From the NCBI GenBank assembly GCA_001942185.1, contig MKJV01000156.1:1-64000 (forward strand): a DNA stretch of 64,000 bases. Reading direction: 5' to 3'. The position numbers and the translations under genes are program-made. Of the stretch, positions 37,029 to 46,749 are shown piece by piece; the first letter of the stretch is position 1, and each line of letters begins with the position of its first letter. Source of the DNA: Pseudonocardia sp. CNS-004. GTDB taxonomy: Bacteria > Actinomycetota > Actinomycetes > Mycobacteriales > Pseudonocardiaceae. The notes below the pieces were generated by a model. It was not told the DNA's origin, made no database searches, and saw only the letters and a list, made by a program, of their open reading frames with translations.

Positions 37029-37547
37029 CCCCGTCCTCCTCGAGGAACCGGGCCAGGTCCAGCCGCGCGTAGCGGTGCGTGGACCGGACGGTCGCCGGCG
37101 TCATCCCGAGCGCGTCGCGATCTCGTCGTACGACGCCCCGTCGAGGACGCAGGCCATCACCTGACGACGCCGGAGGGGAAGCCGCTCGAGGAGCCGGATG
37201 ACCTCGAAGTGCTCCTCGAGCGCCGTGTAGTCGGTGTCCGTCGCCATGAGCGGGTGGTCGCTCAGCTCGATGTCCGCGACCGGGTCCTCCCGGTTCCGCG
37301 CAGCGCGGCGCCGGTACAGGTTGAGGCAGGTCGTGCGGCACCAGGCGCGCGGGTGGGTGAGTGTTCCCCACACCGGCGGGAGCGCCTTCAGCATCGCGTC
37401 CTGCACGCAGTCCGCCGCCACCGGGTACGAGGCACCCAGCAACCGGAGGAAGGCGATCAACCCGGGCACGGCTTCCTTGTAGAACTTCGCGAACGCCGCG
37501 AGTGCCACCGGGTCGTGGTGCGTGCTCCGTCCGAGCTCATCCGACAT
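37015..37547 (-). CDS. ECF-type RNA polymerase sigma factor (frame broken near 37108)
   Basis: About 177 residues after repair. Region 2 is FAKFYKEAVPGLIAFLRLLG, AADCVQDAMLKALP and HPRAWCRTTCLNLYRRR; region 4 is LERLPLRRRQVMACVLDGASYDEIA followed after the break by ALGMTPATVRSTHRYARLDLARFL. A missing base near 37108 otherwise gives an early stop at 37101. The ATG at 37547 heads a two-gene unit of overlapping sigma factors. No anti-sigma gene is adjacent. Confidence 0.85.
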
Positions 37548-37676
37548 GGGGTGCTCCGCCAGCAGGCATCGGGGACGTTCCTCTCCTCGGAGACGTGGTT
37601 CCTCGTCTCCTTAGAGCCCCTGGACCCCGGCGGTGTGCACTCGCCGCCCGGATTTCGTCGGATCGGCCGGACGGCC

Positions 37677-38144
37677 TCAGACCTCGAGGTCCTTGCGCAG
37701 CTTCGCGACGTGCCCAGTGGCGCGCACGTTGTAGAACGCCTGCTCGATCTTCCCGTCCGGGCCGACGACGAACGTCGAGCGGATGACGCCGGTGACCGTC
37801 TTGCCGTACATCTTCTTCTCGCCGAAGGCGCCCCACGCCGTGAGCACCTCCTTGTCGACGTCGGAGAGCAGCGGGAACGTCAGGCCCTCGGCGTCGCGGA
37901 ACTTCACCAGCTTCGCCTGCTTGTCCGGCGAGATGCCGATCACGTCGAGGCCTGCGTCGCCCAACTCGGCGAGGTTGTCGCGGAAGTCGCAGGCCTGCTT
38001 CGTGCAGCCGGGCGTGCTCGCGGCGGGGTAGAAGTAGACGATCACGCGGCGGCCGCGGTGGTCCGAGAGGGACACGGGCTTTCCATCCGCGTCGGGAAGA
38101 GTGAAGTCGGGAGCCGTGTCGCCGGGGGCCAGACGGGTCGTCAT
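37677..38144 (-). CDS. bcp: Thioredoxin-dependent peroxiredoxin (Bcp/PrxQ)
   Basis: 155-residue thiol peroxidase. The peroxidatic cysteine is in FYPAASTPGCTKQACDFRD, and the second cysteine five residues later is the PrxQ-type resolving cysteine. VIGISPDKQAKLVKF and ERKMYG-like EKKMYGKTVTGVIRSTFVV match the Bcp family. It reduces hydrogen and organic peroxides at the expense of thioredoxin. Start ATG at 38144, divergent from the DUF3618 gene. Confidence 0.95.
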   Translation of the reverse strand: MTTRLAPGDTAPDFTLPDADGKPVSLSDHRGRRVIVYFYPAASTPGCTKQACDFRDNLAELGDAGLDVIGISPDKQAKLVKFRDAEGLTFPLLSDVDKEVLTAWGAFGEKKMYGKTVTGVIRSTFVVGPDGKIEQAFYNVRATGHVAKLRKDLEV

Positions 38145-38232
38145 GCCGCGATACTGGCACCTGTGCCGCTGATCTACGGTGGCACCCTCCGAATCACCAG
38201 TAACACCTCCGACCCGACCACCAGGAGGCGTC

Positions 38233-38454
38233 GTGCCCCGCGACCCGGACACCATCCAGCGCGAGATCGAGCAGGCCAGGGATGCCCTCGCCGACAGCCT
38301 CGACGAGCTCTCGGAGCGGGCCCACCCCAAGCACCTGGTGGAGGCCGGCAAGGAGAGCGTGCGGGACCGCCTGGCCGACCCGAGGATCCGCTACGGCCTG
38401 ATCGCGGTCGGAGCCCTGCTGGCCTTCGCGTTGCTCCGCAAGCTCTTCCGCTGA
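38233..38454 (+). CDS. DUF3618 small membrane protein
   Basis: 73 residues: an N-terminal amphipathic segment PDTIQREIEQARDALADSLDELSERA, typical of DUF3618, and a C-terminal membrane helix YGLIAVGALLAFALLRKLF. A strong ribosome site (AGGAGG at 38223) precedes the GTG. Function unknown; family members are often near stress or cell-envelope genes. Confidence 0.88.
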   Translation: MPRDPDTIQREIEQARDALADSLDELSERAHPKHLVEAGKESVRDRLADPRIRYGLIAVGALLAFALLRKLFR

Positions 38455-38499
38455 TCCCGATCCCGGCGAACGGGCCGTTCGTCGCATCGGCGGTCGGCC

Positions 38500-39728
38500 T
38501 CAGGTGAGGGTCCCGGCCTGCGCGCGGCCTCCGAGACGGTGGCGCCCGCCGCCACCAGGGGGCGGTAGCGGGCCACGAGGCGGGCGGCGCCGAAGCCGGC
38601 CACCGCCACGACCCGGTCGTCGGCGACGTACGCCGCCACCGTGCCGCGTACGGGACCGCCGTCGAGGCCGGTGCCGTGCAGCGGCACGACCTCGTCACCC
38701 AGTTCCGGCCGCCCGAGGATCTGGATCTTGAGCCCGAACTGGTCGGACCAGCAGTAGGGCACTGCCGCCTGCGGGAGCAGGGCCTCGAGCACGTCCCGGG
38801 CGGCGATGGTGGCCTGGTCGCCCGCGCTGGTCCAGTGCTCGTGGCGGTGTCTGCCCCCGCTCGCCGGGTCGTCCCAGGTGGCGACGTCCCCGATGGCCCA
38901 CACGCCCTCCAGGCCGTGCACGCGCCCCGTGGGGCCGCAGGCGATGCCACGTGAGGTGTCGATGCCGGCGTCGGCGAGCCACTCGAGCCGGGGTGCGCCG
39001 CCGATGCCGACGACCGCGGCGTCCGCCGTGAGGTTCCTGCCGTCGGCGAGGGCGACGGCGACACCGCCACCGGACGCACCGTCCACGAACCCGGCGATCT
39101 TCGCGCCGGTGTGCAGCTCGGCGCCGCCCTCGGTGAGCAGGCGCCCGGCGAGCGGGCCCAGCTGCGGTCCGAGCGCGTGGGCGGCCGGCGCGTCGAGCGC
39201 CTCCACGACCGTGACGGCGATGCCCCGGGTGCGGGCGGAGCTCGCGACCTCGGCCCCGATGAACCCGGCGCCGACGACGAGCAGAGACGACGCGGTCTCC
39301 AGGGTGGTCCGCAGCGCGAGTGCGTCGTCGAGGGTGCGCAGGGTGTGCACGTGTGCCGGCTGGTCGGGCAGCGTCCTGGCGACCAGGCCCGTCGCGATCA
39401 CGACGGCGTCGCCGTGCAACGTCGCGCCGTCGGCGAGCTCCAGCTCGTGACCGCGGTCGCCGGGGCGCAGCGCCACCGCCGGGTTGCCCAGGTGGGTGCG
39501 CACGCCGATCTCGTCGAACGTGTCGGGGCCCGCCAGCTCGGTGCGCTCCGGGCCCCACTCGCCGGTGAGCACCTGTTTGGACAGCGGCGGCCGGTCGTAC
39601 GGCAGCCGGGGCTCCGCACCCACCAGGCTGATCCGGCCCTGCAGCCCGGCCGCGCGGAGCTGCTGAGCCGTGCGCAGCCCGCCCAACCCGGCACCGACGA
39701 TCACCACGTGCTCCGGCTGACCGGTCAT
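38500..39728 (-). CDS. NAD(P)/FAD-dependent ferredoxin reductase-like oxidoreductase (frame probably broken near 38518)
   Basis: About 409 residues after repair. Two dinucleotide folds are clear: FAD-binding VVIVGAGLGGLRTAQQL and NAD-binding LLVVGAGFIGAEVASSA. LPYDRPPLSKQVLTG and the FAD motif GVWAIGDVA place it in the rubredoxin/putidaredoxin-reductase family, which feeds electrons to cytochrome P450 or dioxygenase systems. As read the frame runs on to 38391, overlapping DUF3618. Restoring one base near 38518 ends it with AGTLT at 38500. No partner ferredoxin or P450 gene is nearby. Confidence 0.88.
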
Positions 39729-39763
39729 GACGTCCCCCTCGCCGGCCGATTCTCTCGCAGCGC

Positions 39764-40543
39764 TCAGCCGACGCGCGTCTCGGGGTCGAGCCGGGAACGC
39801 AGCCGGTCGAGCGTCTGGGCGAGCAGCCGGGACACGTGCATCTGCGAGATGCCGACCCGGTCGGCGATCTGGGTCTGGGTCATGTTGCCGAAGAACCGCA
39901 GCAGCACGATCGTGCGCTCGCGTTCGGCGAGCTCGGCCAGCACCGGGCGCAACGCCTGCCGGAAGTCGACGCGGTCGAGCTCGGCGTCGGCCTCGCCCAC
40001 CAGCTCGCCGACCGTGGCGCTGCCCTGCTCGGACGAGAGCATCTCGTCGAGGGAGGAGCTGCGGTACGCCTCCGACGCCTCCAGCCCCTCCAGCACCTCG
40101 GAGACCGGGACGCCGAGCCGCTCGGCGATCTCGGTGGGCTTGGGTGCGCGGCCCAGGCTCTGCGAGAGCTCGGACACCGCACCGTTGATGGAGACGTGCA
40201 GGTCCTTGAGCCGCCTCGGGACGCGCATCGACCAGCCGAGGTCGCGGAAGTGGCGCCGGACCTCGCCGCTGATCGTGGGCACGGCGAAGGAGAAGAAGTC
40301 GGTGCCGCGGTCGGGTGAGTAGCGGTCGATCGCGTTGATCAGCCCGACGGTGGCGACCTGGACGAGGTCGTCGAGGGGCTCGCCGCGGTTGGAGAAGCGG
40401 CGCGCGATGTGCTGGGCGACCGGCAGGAACCCCCGCACGAGCTCGTCCCGGAGCTTCTCCCGGTCCGGGTGATCGGCCGGGAGAGCCGAGTAGCGTTCGA
40501 GGAGGGGCGAGAGGTGCCCGTATTCGGGGTCTGCTCGGGTCAC
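39764..40543 (-). CDS. sigF: RNA polymerase sigma factor of the SigF/SigB group
   Basis: 259 residues with regions 2-4 of a group 3 stress sigma factor: RRFSNRGEPLDDLVQVATVGLINAIDRY, FSFAVPTISGEVRRHFRDLGW, VPRRLKDLH, KPTEIAERLGVPVSEV and RTIVLLRFFGNMTQTQIADRVGISQMHVSRLL, quoted in parts. The GTG at 40543 overlaps the RsbW stop (GTGA). The anti-sigma kinase encoded immediately upstream presumably sequesters it until a stress signal frees it through an anti-anti-sigma factor. Confidence 0.93.
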   Translation of the reverse strand: MTRADPEYGHLSPLLERYSALPADHPDREKLRDELVRGFLPVAQHIARRFSNRGEPLDDLVQVATVGLINAIDRYSPDRGTDFFSFAVPTISGEVRRHFRDLGWSMRVPRRLKDLHVSINGAVSELSQSLGRAPKPTEIAERLGVPVSEVLEGLEASEAYRSSSLDEMLSSEQGSATVGELVGEADAELDRVDFRQALRPVLAELAERERTIVLLRFFGNMTQTQIADRVGISQMHVSRLLAQTLDRLRSRLDPETRVG

Positions 40544-40980
40544 CGCATCACGTCGCCGGAGCGCTTGTCCAGCCGGATCCCCACGGTGGGGGCGGCGCCG
40601 TCGCGGCCGGGTTCGTGGTGCACGGTGACCTCGTCGGCGAGGGTCTGCAGCACGCGCCACCCGAACGTGTCGGTGGAGACCACGGCCTCCGAGTGCTTCG
40701 TCTGCACCTCCGCGTGCACCTCGATGCGCTCCGGCCGCACCAGGAAGGTGCAGCGCAGCCACGAGGTGGGCGCAGCGACGTCGACGAGAGTCGCGCAGGC
40801 TTCGTCCACGGCCATCCGCAGGTCGGAGATGGCGTCGAGGTCGAAGTCGGCCCGTGCGGCCAGATCGGACGCAACCGCGCGGATCGTCGGGATCAGCGCG
40901 GCGCTCGCCGACGTCCGGACCTCCACGGTCGATGCGCCGTCGAGTGCGTCGACGGGCGAGGGGGAGTCCAGGTCGGACAC
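40540..40980 (-). CDS. rsbW: Anti-sigma factor kinase RsbW
   Basis: 146-residue GHKL-type ATPase. The N box is ISDLRMAVDEACATLVD and the C-terminal GWRVLQTLADEV/VGIRLDKRS segment is typical of RsbW/SpoIIAB. The GTG at 40980 is chosen for an AAGGAG 10 bases upstream; the frame is open to 41097. It would bind and inhibit SigF and phosphorylate an anti-anti-sigma factor. A GGGTAT hexamer, the SigF-type -10 element, lies on this strand at 41101-41096, but no matching -35 was found. Confidence 0.9.
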   Translation of the reverse strand: MSDLDSPSPVDALDGASTVEVRTSASAALIPTIRAVASDLAARADFDLDAISDLRMAVDEACATLVDVAAPTSWLRCTFLVRPERIEVHAEVQTKHSEAVVSTDTFGWRVLQTLADEVTVHHEPGRDGAAPTVGIRLDKRSGDVMR

Positions 40981-41148
40981 GCTGCCGGGTCTCCTTCCGG
41001 TCTCCTCTGGTGCGGTCGCCGCACCGGCGGACTTCATCTTGCTACCTGGTCTTTGCGGGTTCAATCGTGGCCCCCGCTTCCCTCGGCGGCCGACCATACC
41101 CGCGAGCTACCCGTGCCAATGGGCATGTCACCCGCTTAGAGTGCGGGC

Positions 41149-41976
41149 GTGTCCGAGACGTCTGATGAGCTGAAGCTTGCGGCGCTCCGCGAGCGCGTGC
41201 GCGCCGAGCCCCGGCTGCTGGTCGCCTACTCCGGCGGGGTCGACTCGGCGCTGGTGGCGGCCGTCGCGGCCCAGGAGCTGGGGGACCGGGCCGTGGCCGT
41301 CACGGCCGTGTCGGCGAGCCTGCCGCGCACCGAGCGTGCTGCCGCGCGGGCGTTCGCCACCGCGCACGGCATCTCCCACGTGGAGGTGGCGACCGACGAG
41401 CTGGACCGGCCCGAGTACGTGGCCAACGGCGGCGACCGCTGCTACCACTGCAAGTCCGCGCTGTTCGACGCGCTCGCGCCGCTGGCGGCCCTGTCCGGGG
41501 CGCGGATCGCGCTCGGCACCAACACCGACGACCTCGGTGACCACCGGCCCGGCCAGGCCGCGGCCGTCGCGCGGGGGGCGATCGCGCCGCTGCTCGACGC
41601 CGGGCTCGGCAAGTCGGACGTGCGCCGGATCAGCGCTGCGCTCGGGCTGGCCACCGCGGAGAAGCCCGCGGCCGCGTGCCTCTCCTCGCGGGTGGCGTAC
41701 GGCGACCCGGTCACCGCGGAGGTCCTGCGCCGCATCGAGGTGGCCGAGGAGCAGGTCCGTGGCCTGGGCTTCCCCGTCTGCCGCGTTCGCGCCCACGGCG
41801 GCGGGGCGGTGGCCCGGGTGGAGGTGCCCGCCGAGGACGTGCCCCGGGCGGCCGAGCTGCGTTCCGAGCTCGACCGGGCCGTCCGCGGTGCGGGATTCGA
41901 GTTCTGCGCGCTGGACATGCAGGGGTTCGCGAGCGGGCGGATGAACGTGCTGCTCGGGATGCCGGCATCCCGATGA
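41149..41976 (+). CDS. larE: Pyridinium-3,5-bisthiocarboxylic acid mononucleotide synthase LarE
   Basis: 275-residue PP-loop enzyme with the pyrophosphatase motif AYSGGVDSALVA and GNTDDLGDHRPG-type GTNTDDLGDHRPGQ. LarE sacrifices or recycles a cysteine sulfur to convert the carboxylates of the nickel-pincer nucleotide precursor to thiocarboxylates; the candidate sulfur-donor cysteine is in AAACLSSRVAYG, and further Cys occur in DRCYHCKSALF. It starts the lar operon and overlaps larB (ATGA). Confidence 0.94.
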   Translation: MSETSDELKLAALRERVRAEPRLLVAYSGGVDSALVAAVAAQELGDRAVAVTAVSASLPRTERAAARAFATAHGISHVEVATDELDRPEYVANGGDRCYHCKSALFDALAPLAALSGARIALGTNTDDLGDHRPGQAAAVARGAIAPLLDAGLGKSDVRRISAALGLATAEKPAAACLSSRVAYGDPVTAEVLRRIEVAEEQVRGLGFPVCRVRAHGGGAVARVEVPAEDVPRAAELRSELDRAVRGAGFEFCALDMQGFASGRMNVLLGMPASR

Positions 41977-42704
41977 CGGCTGAGCATGATCAGCCCGCCG
42001 GCGCGGAGCGGAGGCAGTTGAACGCAGGCTTCGACGATCTGGGTTTCGCGCGTCCCGACACCGACCGCGAGGCGCGGCTGGGTCTCCCCGAGGTGGTGTA
42101 CGGGCCGGGGAAGACACCTGCGCAGGTCATCGGGGTGGTGCGGGCGTTGCTCGCGGGCAACGAGGGCCCGGTGCTGGTCACCCGCGTCACCGCCGAGGAC
42201 GCCGCCGAGGTGGGTGCCGCCGTCGAGGGCGGCAGCTATGACCCCGTGGCCCGGTTGCTGGTCTGGCGCCCGGCGGCGGAGCGGCCGTTCCGCGTGGTGG
42301 TGGCTTCGGCCGGTACCTCGGACTGGCCGGTGGCCGCCGAGGCGGCGGCCGTGGCGCGGGCGATCGGGCTGGCGGTGCACGAGCTGCGTGACGTCGGGGT
42401 GGCCGGGCTGCACCGGCTGCTCGCCGAGACCGAGACCCTCGCCGCCGCCGACGCCGTGATCTGCGTGGCCGGGATGGAGGGGGCGTTGCCCAGCGTGGTG
42501 GGCGGGCTGGTGGGCTGCCCGGTGATCGCGGTGCCGACGTCCGTCGGGTACGGCGCGGTGTTCGAGGGGGTCACGCCGCTGCTGGCGATGCTGAGCTCCT
42601 GCGCGGCGGGCCTGGTCGTCGTGAACATCGACTCCGGCTTCGGGGCGGCGATCGCCGCCCACCGCATGGCCCGGAGAGCAACGGAACAGCGAGCGGTGCG
42701 TTGA
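41973..42704 (+). CDS. larB: Pyridinium-3,5-biscarboxylic acid mononucleotide synthase LarB
   Basis: 243 residues related to PurE (AIR carboxylase). LarB carboxylates and hydrolyses nicotinic acid adenine dinucleotide to start nickel-pincer cofactor synthesis. Typical features: GFARPDTDREARLGLPEVVYG, VVVASAGTSDWPVAAEAA, HELRDVGVAGLHRLL, AVICVAGMEGALPSVVGGL and GYGAVFEGVTPLLAMLSSCA. It overlaps larE by 4 bases and larC by 4 (TTGA), so the three are translated as a coupled unit. Confidence 0.95.
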   Translation: MTAEHDQPAGAERRQLNAGFDDLGFARPDTDREARLGLPEVVYGPGKTPAQVIGVVRALLAGNEGPVLVTRVTAEDAAEVGAAVEGGSYDPVARLLVWRPAAERPFRVVVASAGTSDWPVAAEAAAVARAIGLAVHELRDVGVAGLHRLLAETETLAAADAVICVAGMEGALPSVVGGLVGCPVIAVPTSVGYGAVFEGVTPLLAMLSSCAAGLVVVNIDSGFGAAIAAHRMARRATEQRAVR

Positions 42705-43848
42705 TCCTCTGGCTCAACCCGTTCAGCGGGATCTCCGGCGACATGCTGCTCGGCGCCCTGCTCGACCTCGGCGCTCCCCTCGACGACGTGCGGGCCGCCG
42801 TGGAGCGCACCGGGCTGGACGGCTGGGAGCTGACCGCCGAGCGGGTCACCAGGAGCGGGATCGGCGCCACCCGGGCCGTCGTCGAGGTGACCGACACGGC
42901 CACCGAGCGGCACGCCGCCGAGCTGCTCGCTCGGGTTGCCGATGTGCCGGTCGCGGCGCGAGCGGTGCGGGAGATCGCCGAGGTGGAGGCGGGTATCCAC
43001 GGCATCGACCCGGCCCGGGTCCACCTGCACGAGATCGGTGGGCTGGACACCGTCGTCGACACGGTCGGCGTCGCCGCGGCCTGGAGCTCCTCGGCGTCAC
43101 CGAGGTGCACTGCGGGCCGCTCGCGCTCGGCTCGGGCACCGTCACCACCCGCCACGGCGTGCTGCCGGTCCCGGCGCCAGCCACCGCGGCGCTGCTGGCC
43201 AGGGCCGGCGCCCCGGTCGTCGGTGCGGGCGAGGGGGAGACCGTGACGCCCACCGGTGCGGCCCTGCTCGTCGCGGCGGGGGCGCGGTTCGGCCCGGTGC
43301 CCGCGATGGCGCTGCAGCGAGTGGGCTACGGGGCGGGCGGACGGGACCCGGCGGAGCGGGCGAACGTGCTCCAGGCGCTCATCGGCGAGGCCGTCCCCGT
43401 CGCCGAGCGGATGACGCTCCTGGAGACGAACGTCGACGACGTCACCGGTGAGGTGCTCGGCCACCTGGTCGGGCGGCTGCTCGACGCGGGCGCCGCGGAC
43501 GCGTGGCTCTCGCCGATCGTGATGAAGAAGGGCAGGCCCGCCCACACGGTCCACGTGCTGGTGGCGCCCGGGCGGGCGGCGGCCTGCGAGCGGGTCGTGC
43601 TGGCCGAGACCGGCAGCCTCGGCGTGCGCCGCACGTCCGTGGACCGCACCGCCCTGCCGCGGCACACCACCACCGTGGACGTCGAGGGTCACCCGATCCG
43701 GCTCAAGCACGGGCCGTGGGGGGTGAAGCCCGAGCACGACGACGTGGTCGCGGCGGCCGGTGCCCTCGATCTCCCGCTCCGCGAGGTGTCTCGCCGCGCC
43801 GTAGACATCGGACGTTTGCCTGCTCACACATCAGAGGAGTTTCGTTGA
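42701..43848 (+). CDS. larC: Nickel-pincer cofactor nickel insertase LarC (frame broken near 43081)
   Basis: About 382 residues after repair; TTG start at 42701. LarC uses CTP and inserts nickel into the pincer nucleotide. Features: LNPFSGISGDMLLGALLDLG, VHLHEIGGLDTVVD, then after the break EVHCGPLALGSGTV, HGVLPVPAPATAALL, LETNVDDVTGEVLG and KKGRPAHTVHVL. One C is missing in GCGGCC/TGGAG near 43081. Some larC genes are naturally read through a programmed frameshift, but no slippery heptamer is visible and the break matches many other single-base losses here. Confidence 0.93.
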
Positions 43849-43905
43849 CCGGGTGAGCAGTCGCACATAGCCTCGGACAGCAGGCCGCGCACAAGGGAGT
43901 ACGTC

Positions 43906-45213
43906 GTGAGCACGCATCTCGGGCCTTTCGAGGCCGTCCGGAACCTCACCTACGACGTGCCGTTCCCGCGGCTGCTGCCGGTGCGGCAGCGGTTCGACGC
44001 GGCACAGGTCGCCGACGTCGCCGCGGCCACCGCTCAGGCGCTCGAACCGCTGCGCGGAAGGATCCGCCCCGGCATGACCGTGGCGGTCACGGCAGGCAGC
44101 CGCGGCATCCACGACAAGCCCGCTGTGGTGCGCGCGGCCGGGGAATGGCTGCGCGGGGCCGGTGCCGAGCCGTTCGTCGTGCCGGCCATGGGCTCGCACG
44201 GCGGTGCCACGGCCGAGGGGCAGGTCGAGCTGCTCGCCGATCTCGGGATCACCGAGGACAGCGTCGGCATGCCGATCCGCGCCACGATGGAGACCGTCGA
44301 GATCGACCGCATCCCCGGCGGCCCCGCCGTGCACCTCGACGCCAACGCCGCGAAGGCCGACGGCATCCTCGCGATCAACCGCGTCAAGGCCCACACCGAC
44401 TTCCAGGGCGACATCGAGAGCGGCATCACGAAGATCATCGCGATCGGCCTGGGCAAGCAGCGCGGCGCCGAGGGCATCCACCGGTTCGGCCCGGCCAACC
44501 TGGCGGTCTGGCTCCCGCCGGTGGCCCGCCGCATCGTCGACACCGGCAAGGTGCTCGGCGGCATCGCGATCGTCGAGAACGCCCACGACCGGGCCGCCCG
44601 CATCGAACTGCTCGATGCCCCCGACATCGCCGGGCCGGCCGAGGCGGAGTTGCTCCTCGACTCCAAGCGCCGGATGGCCCGGCTCCCGTTCGACGACATC
44701 GACGTCGCTGTGATCGACGAGATGGGCAAGAACTACTCCGGCGCCGGGATGGACACGAACGTCATCGGCCGGATGATGATCCGCGGCAGCGCCGAGTTCG
44801 AAGGCCCGCGCATCCGCAACATCGCGGTGCTGGACGTCAGCGACGCCTCCCACGGCAACGCCGTCGGCCTCGGCCTCGCCGACTTCGTGCCGTTCCGGCT
44901 GCTCGAGCGGATCGACCTGCGCAGCGTCTACATCAACGCGATGACCTCCGGCCTCGGCGGCCCGCAGCGCGCGCAGATCCCGATGGCGTTCGCCACCGAC
45001 CGCGACGCGATCGCGGCGGCCGTCGCCACCTGCGGCCGGGCGGACGTCGACGCGCTCACGCTCGTGCGCATGCGCAACACCCTCGACCTCGAGCACCTGC
45101 TGGTCTCGGAGTCGTTGCGGGCGGCGGTCGACGCCGACCAGGACCTGGAGATCACCGGAGACGCCATCCCGATGGCGTTCGACGAGGAGGGACGGCTGCA
45201 GCCGTGGCAGTGA
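43906..45213 (+). CDS. LarA-family nickel-pincer-dependent racemase/epimerase
   Basis: 435 residues of the lactate racemase (DUF2088/LarA) superfamily, not lactate racemase proper. Candidate functional residues: His98 in AMGSHGGAT, Lys161 and His163 in NRVKAHTDF, and Lys176 in SGITKIIAIGLGKQRGAEG, the probable lysine that anchors the cofactor. It directly follows the complete cofactor-synthesis genes larEBC and precedes UxaA- and IlvD-family dehydratase genes. I infer epimerisation at C2 of a sugar acid rather than lactate. A 57-base gap with an AAGGGAG ribosome site separates it from larC. Substrate unverified. Confidence 0.88.
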   Translation: MSTHLGPFEAVRNLTYDVPFPRLLPVRQRFDAAQVADVAAATAQALEPLRGRIRPGMTVAVTAGSRGIHDKPAVVRAAGEWLRGAGAEPFVVPAMGSHGGATAEGQVELLADLGITEDSVGMPIRATMETVEIDRIPGGPAVHLDANAAKADGILAINRVKAHTDFQGDIESGITKIIAIGLGKQRGAEGIHRFGPANLAVWLPPVARRIVDTGKVLGGIAIVENAHDRAARIELLDAPDIAGPAEAELLLDSKRRMARLPFDDIDVAVIDEMGKNYSGAGMDTNVIGRMMIRGSAEFEGPRIRNIAVLDVSDASHGNAVGLGLADFVPFRLLERIDLRSVYINAMTSGLGGPQRAQIPMAFATDRDAIAAAVATCGRADVDALTLVRMRNTLDLEHLLVSESLRAAVDADQDLEITGDAIPMAFDEEGRLQPWQ

Positions 45214-46749
45214 CACCCGTCAGCATCGGACGGCGAGGAGAGCCGAGTGTCCGGCTGCACCCGGCCGACAACGTGATCGTGGCCGCGCGGGCGCTGCCGC
45301 GGGCACCGCGCTGGAGGGCGTGACGCTGGGCCGGGACGTGCCGGCCGGGCACAAGATCGCCATGGCGGAGATCCCCGCGGCGAGCCCGTGCGAAAGTACA
45401 ACCAGATCATCGGCTTCGCCACCGGGGTCATCCGGCCCGGCGACCACGTCCACACGCACAACGTGGCGTTCCAGATGTTCGAGCGCGACTACGCCGTGGG
45501 CGCCGACGTCACGCCGACGCAGTACGTGCCCGAGTCCGAGCGCGCGACGTTCCAGGGCATCGTGCGGGCCGACGGCAAGGTCGCCACCCGCAACTACCTG
45601 GGCATCCTGACGTCCGTCAACTGCTCGGCGCACACCGCGAAGATGATCGCCGACCAGTTCCGCAGGCCCGGCTTGCTCGACGACTACCCGAACGTCGACG
45701 GCGTCGTCGCGCTCACCCACGGCACCGGCTGCGGCATGGCCGACGACGGCGAGGGCATCGCGGTGCTGCGCCGGACGCTCGCCGGGTACGCCGAGCACCC
45801 CAACTTCGCCGGGTTCCTCATGCTGGGCCTGGGCTGCGAGGTCAACCAGATCCGGGGTGTGTCCGAGGGGTGGCGGCTGGACCCGTCGCGGCCCGTCGCC
45901 ACGATGACGATCCAGGAACAGGGCGGCACGGTCGCCACCGTCCGGGCGGGTGTCGAGGCGCTGAAGGCGATGCTGCCGCAGGCCAACGAGGTCACCCGGC
46001 AGCCCGTGCCGGTGAGCGAGCTCGTCCTGGGCCTCAACTGCGGCGGCTCCGACGCCTACTCGGGCATCACGGCCAACCCCGCGCTCGGCGCGGCCGTCGA
46101 CATCCTGGTGCGCCACGGCGGCACCGCGGTGCTCGGCGAGACCCCGGAGGTCTACGGCGCCGAGCACCTGCTCACCCGGCGCGCGGTCAGCCCGGAGATC
46201 GCCGAGAAGCTCGTCGACCAGATCCACTGGTGGGAGCGGTACACCGAGAAGAACAACGGGTCGATGGACAACAACCCCTCGCCCGGCAACAAGGCGGGCG
46301 GGCTCACCACGATCCTGGAGAAGTCGCTCGGCGCCGTCGCGAAGGGCGGCACCACGAACCTCACCGGTGTCTACGGCTACGCGGAGAAGGTCACCGCCAA
46401 GGGCTTCACGTTCATGGACACGCCCGGCTACGACCCGGTGTCGGTCACCGGCATCGTGGCGGGCGGCGCCACCGTCATGTGCTTCACCACCGGGCGCGGC
46501 TCCGTGCTGGGCTGCAAGCCGACACCCAGCATCAAGCTCGCCACCAACACCGAGATGTACGAGCGCATGGCGGGCGACATGGACGTCAACTGCGGCGTGA
46601 TCCTCTCCGAGGGCGAGTCGGTGCAGGCGGTGGGTGAGCGGCTGTTCCAGTTCATCCTCGACACCGCGTCCGGGCGCAAGACGTTCAGCGAGGAGCTGGG
46701 CTTCGGGCAGGAGGAGTTCGTGCCGTGGCAGCTGGGCGCGGTGATGTGA
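45204..46749 (+). CDS. Altronate/galactarate dehydratase family protein, UxaA type (frames broken near 45299 and 45385)
   Basis: About 515 residues after repair: an N-terminal SAF domain (LHPADNVIVAARALP, then after the first break GTALEGVTLGRDVPAGHKIA) fused to the main dehydratase domain beginning KYNQIIGFATGVIRPGDHVHTHN. Conserved stretches TRNYLGILTSVNCSAHTA, THGTGCGMADDGEG, LGLGCEVNQI and LGLNCGGSDAYSGITANP are present. The family dehydrates D-altronate, D-galactarate or similar aldonates to 2-keto-3-deoxy acids with iron. Its start overlaps the LarA-like stop, and its stop overlaps the SDR start. Confidence 0.88.

Noticed and set aside
41096..41122. SigF-dependent promoter upstream of rsbW
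   Set aside because: A GGGTAT element is present on the minus strand, but no GTTT-like -35 lies at the expected distance.
43078..43090. Programmed ribosomal frameshift in larC
   Set aside because: Frameshift expression of larC is known in Lactobacillus, but no slippery heptamer is visible here and the break is the same G/C-run contraction seen in many other genes of the window.
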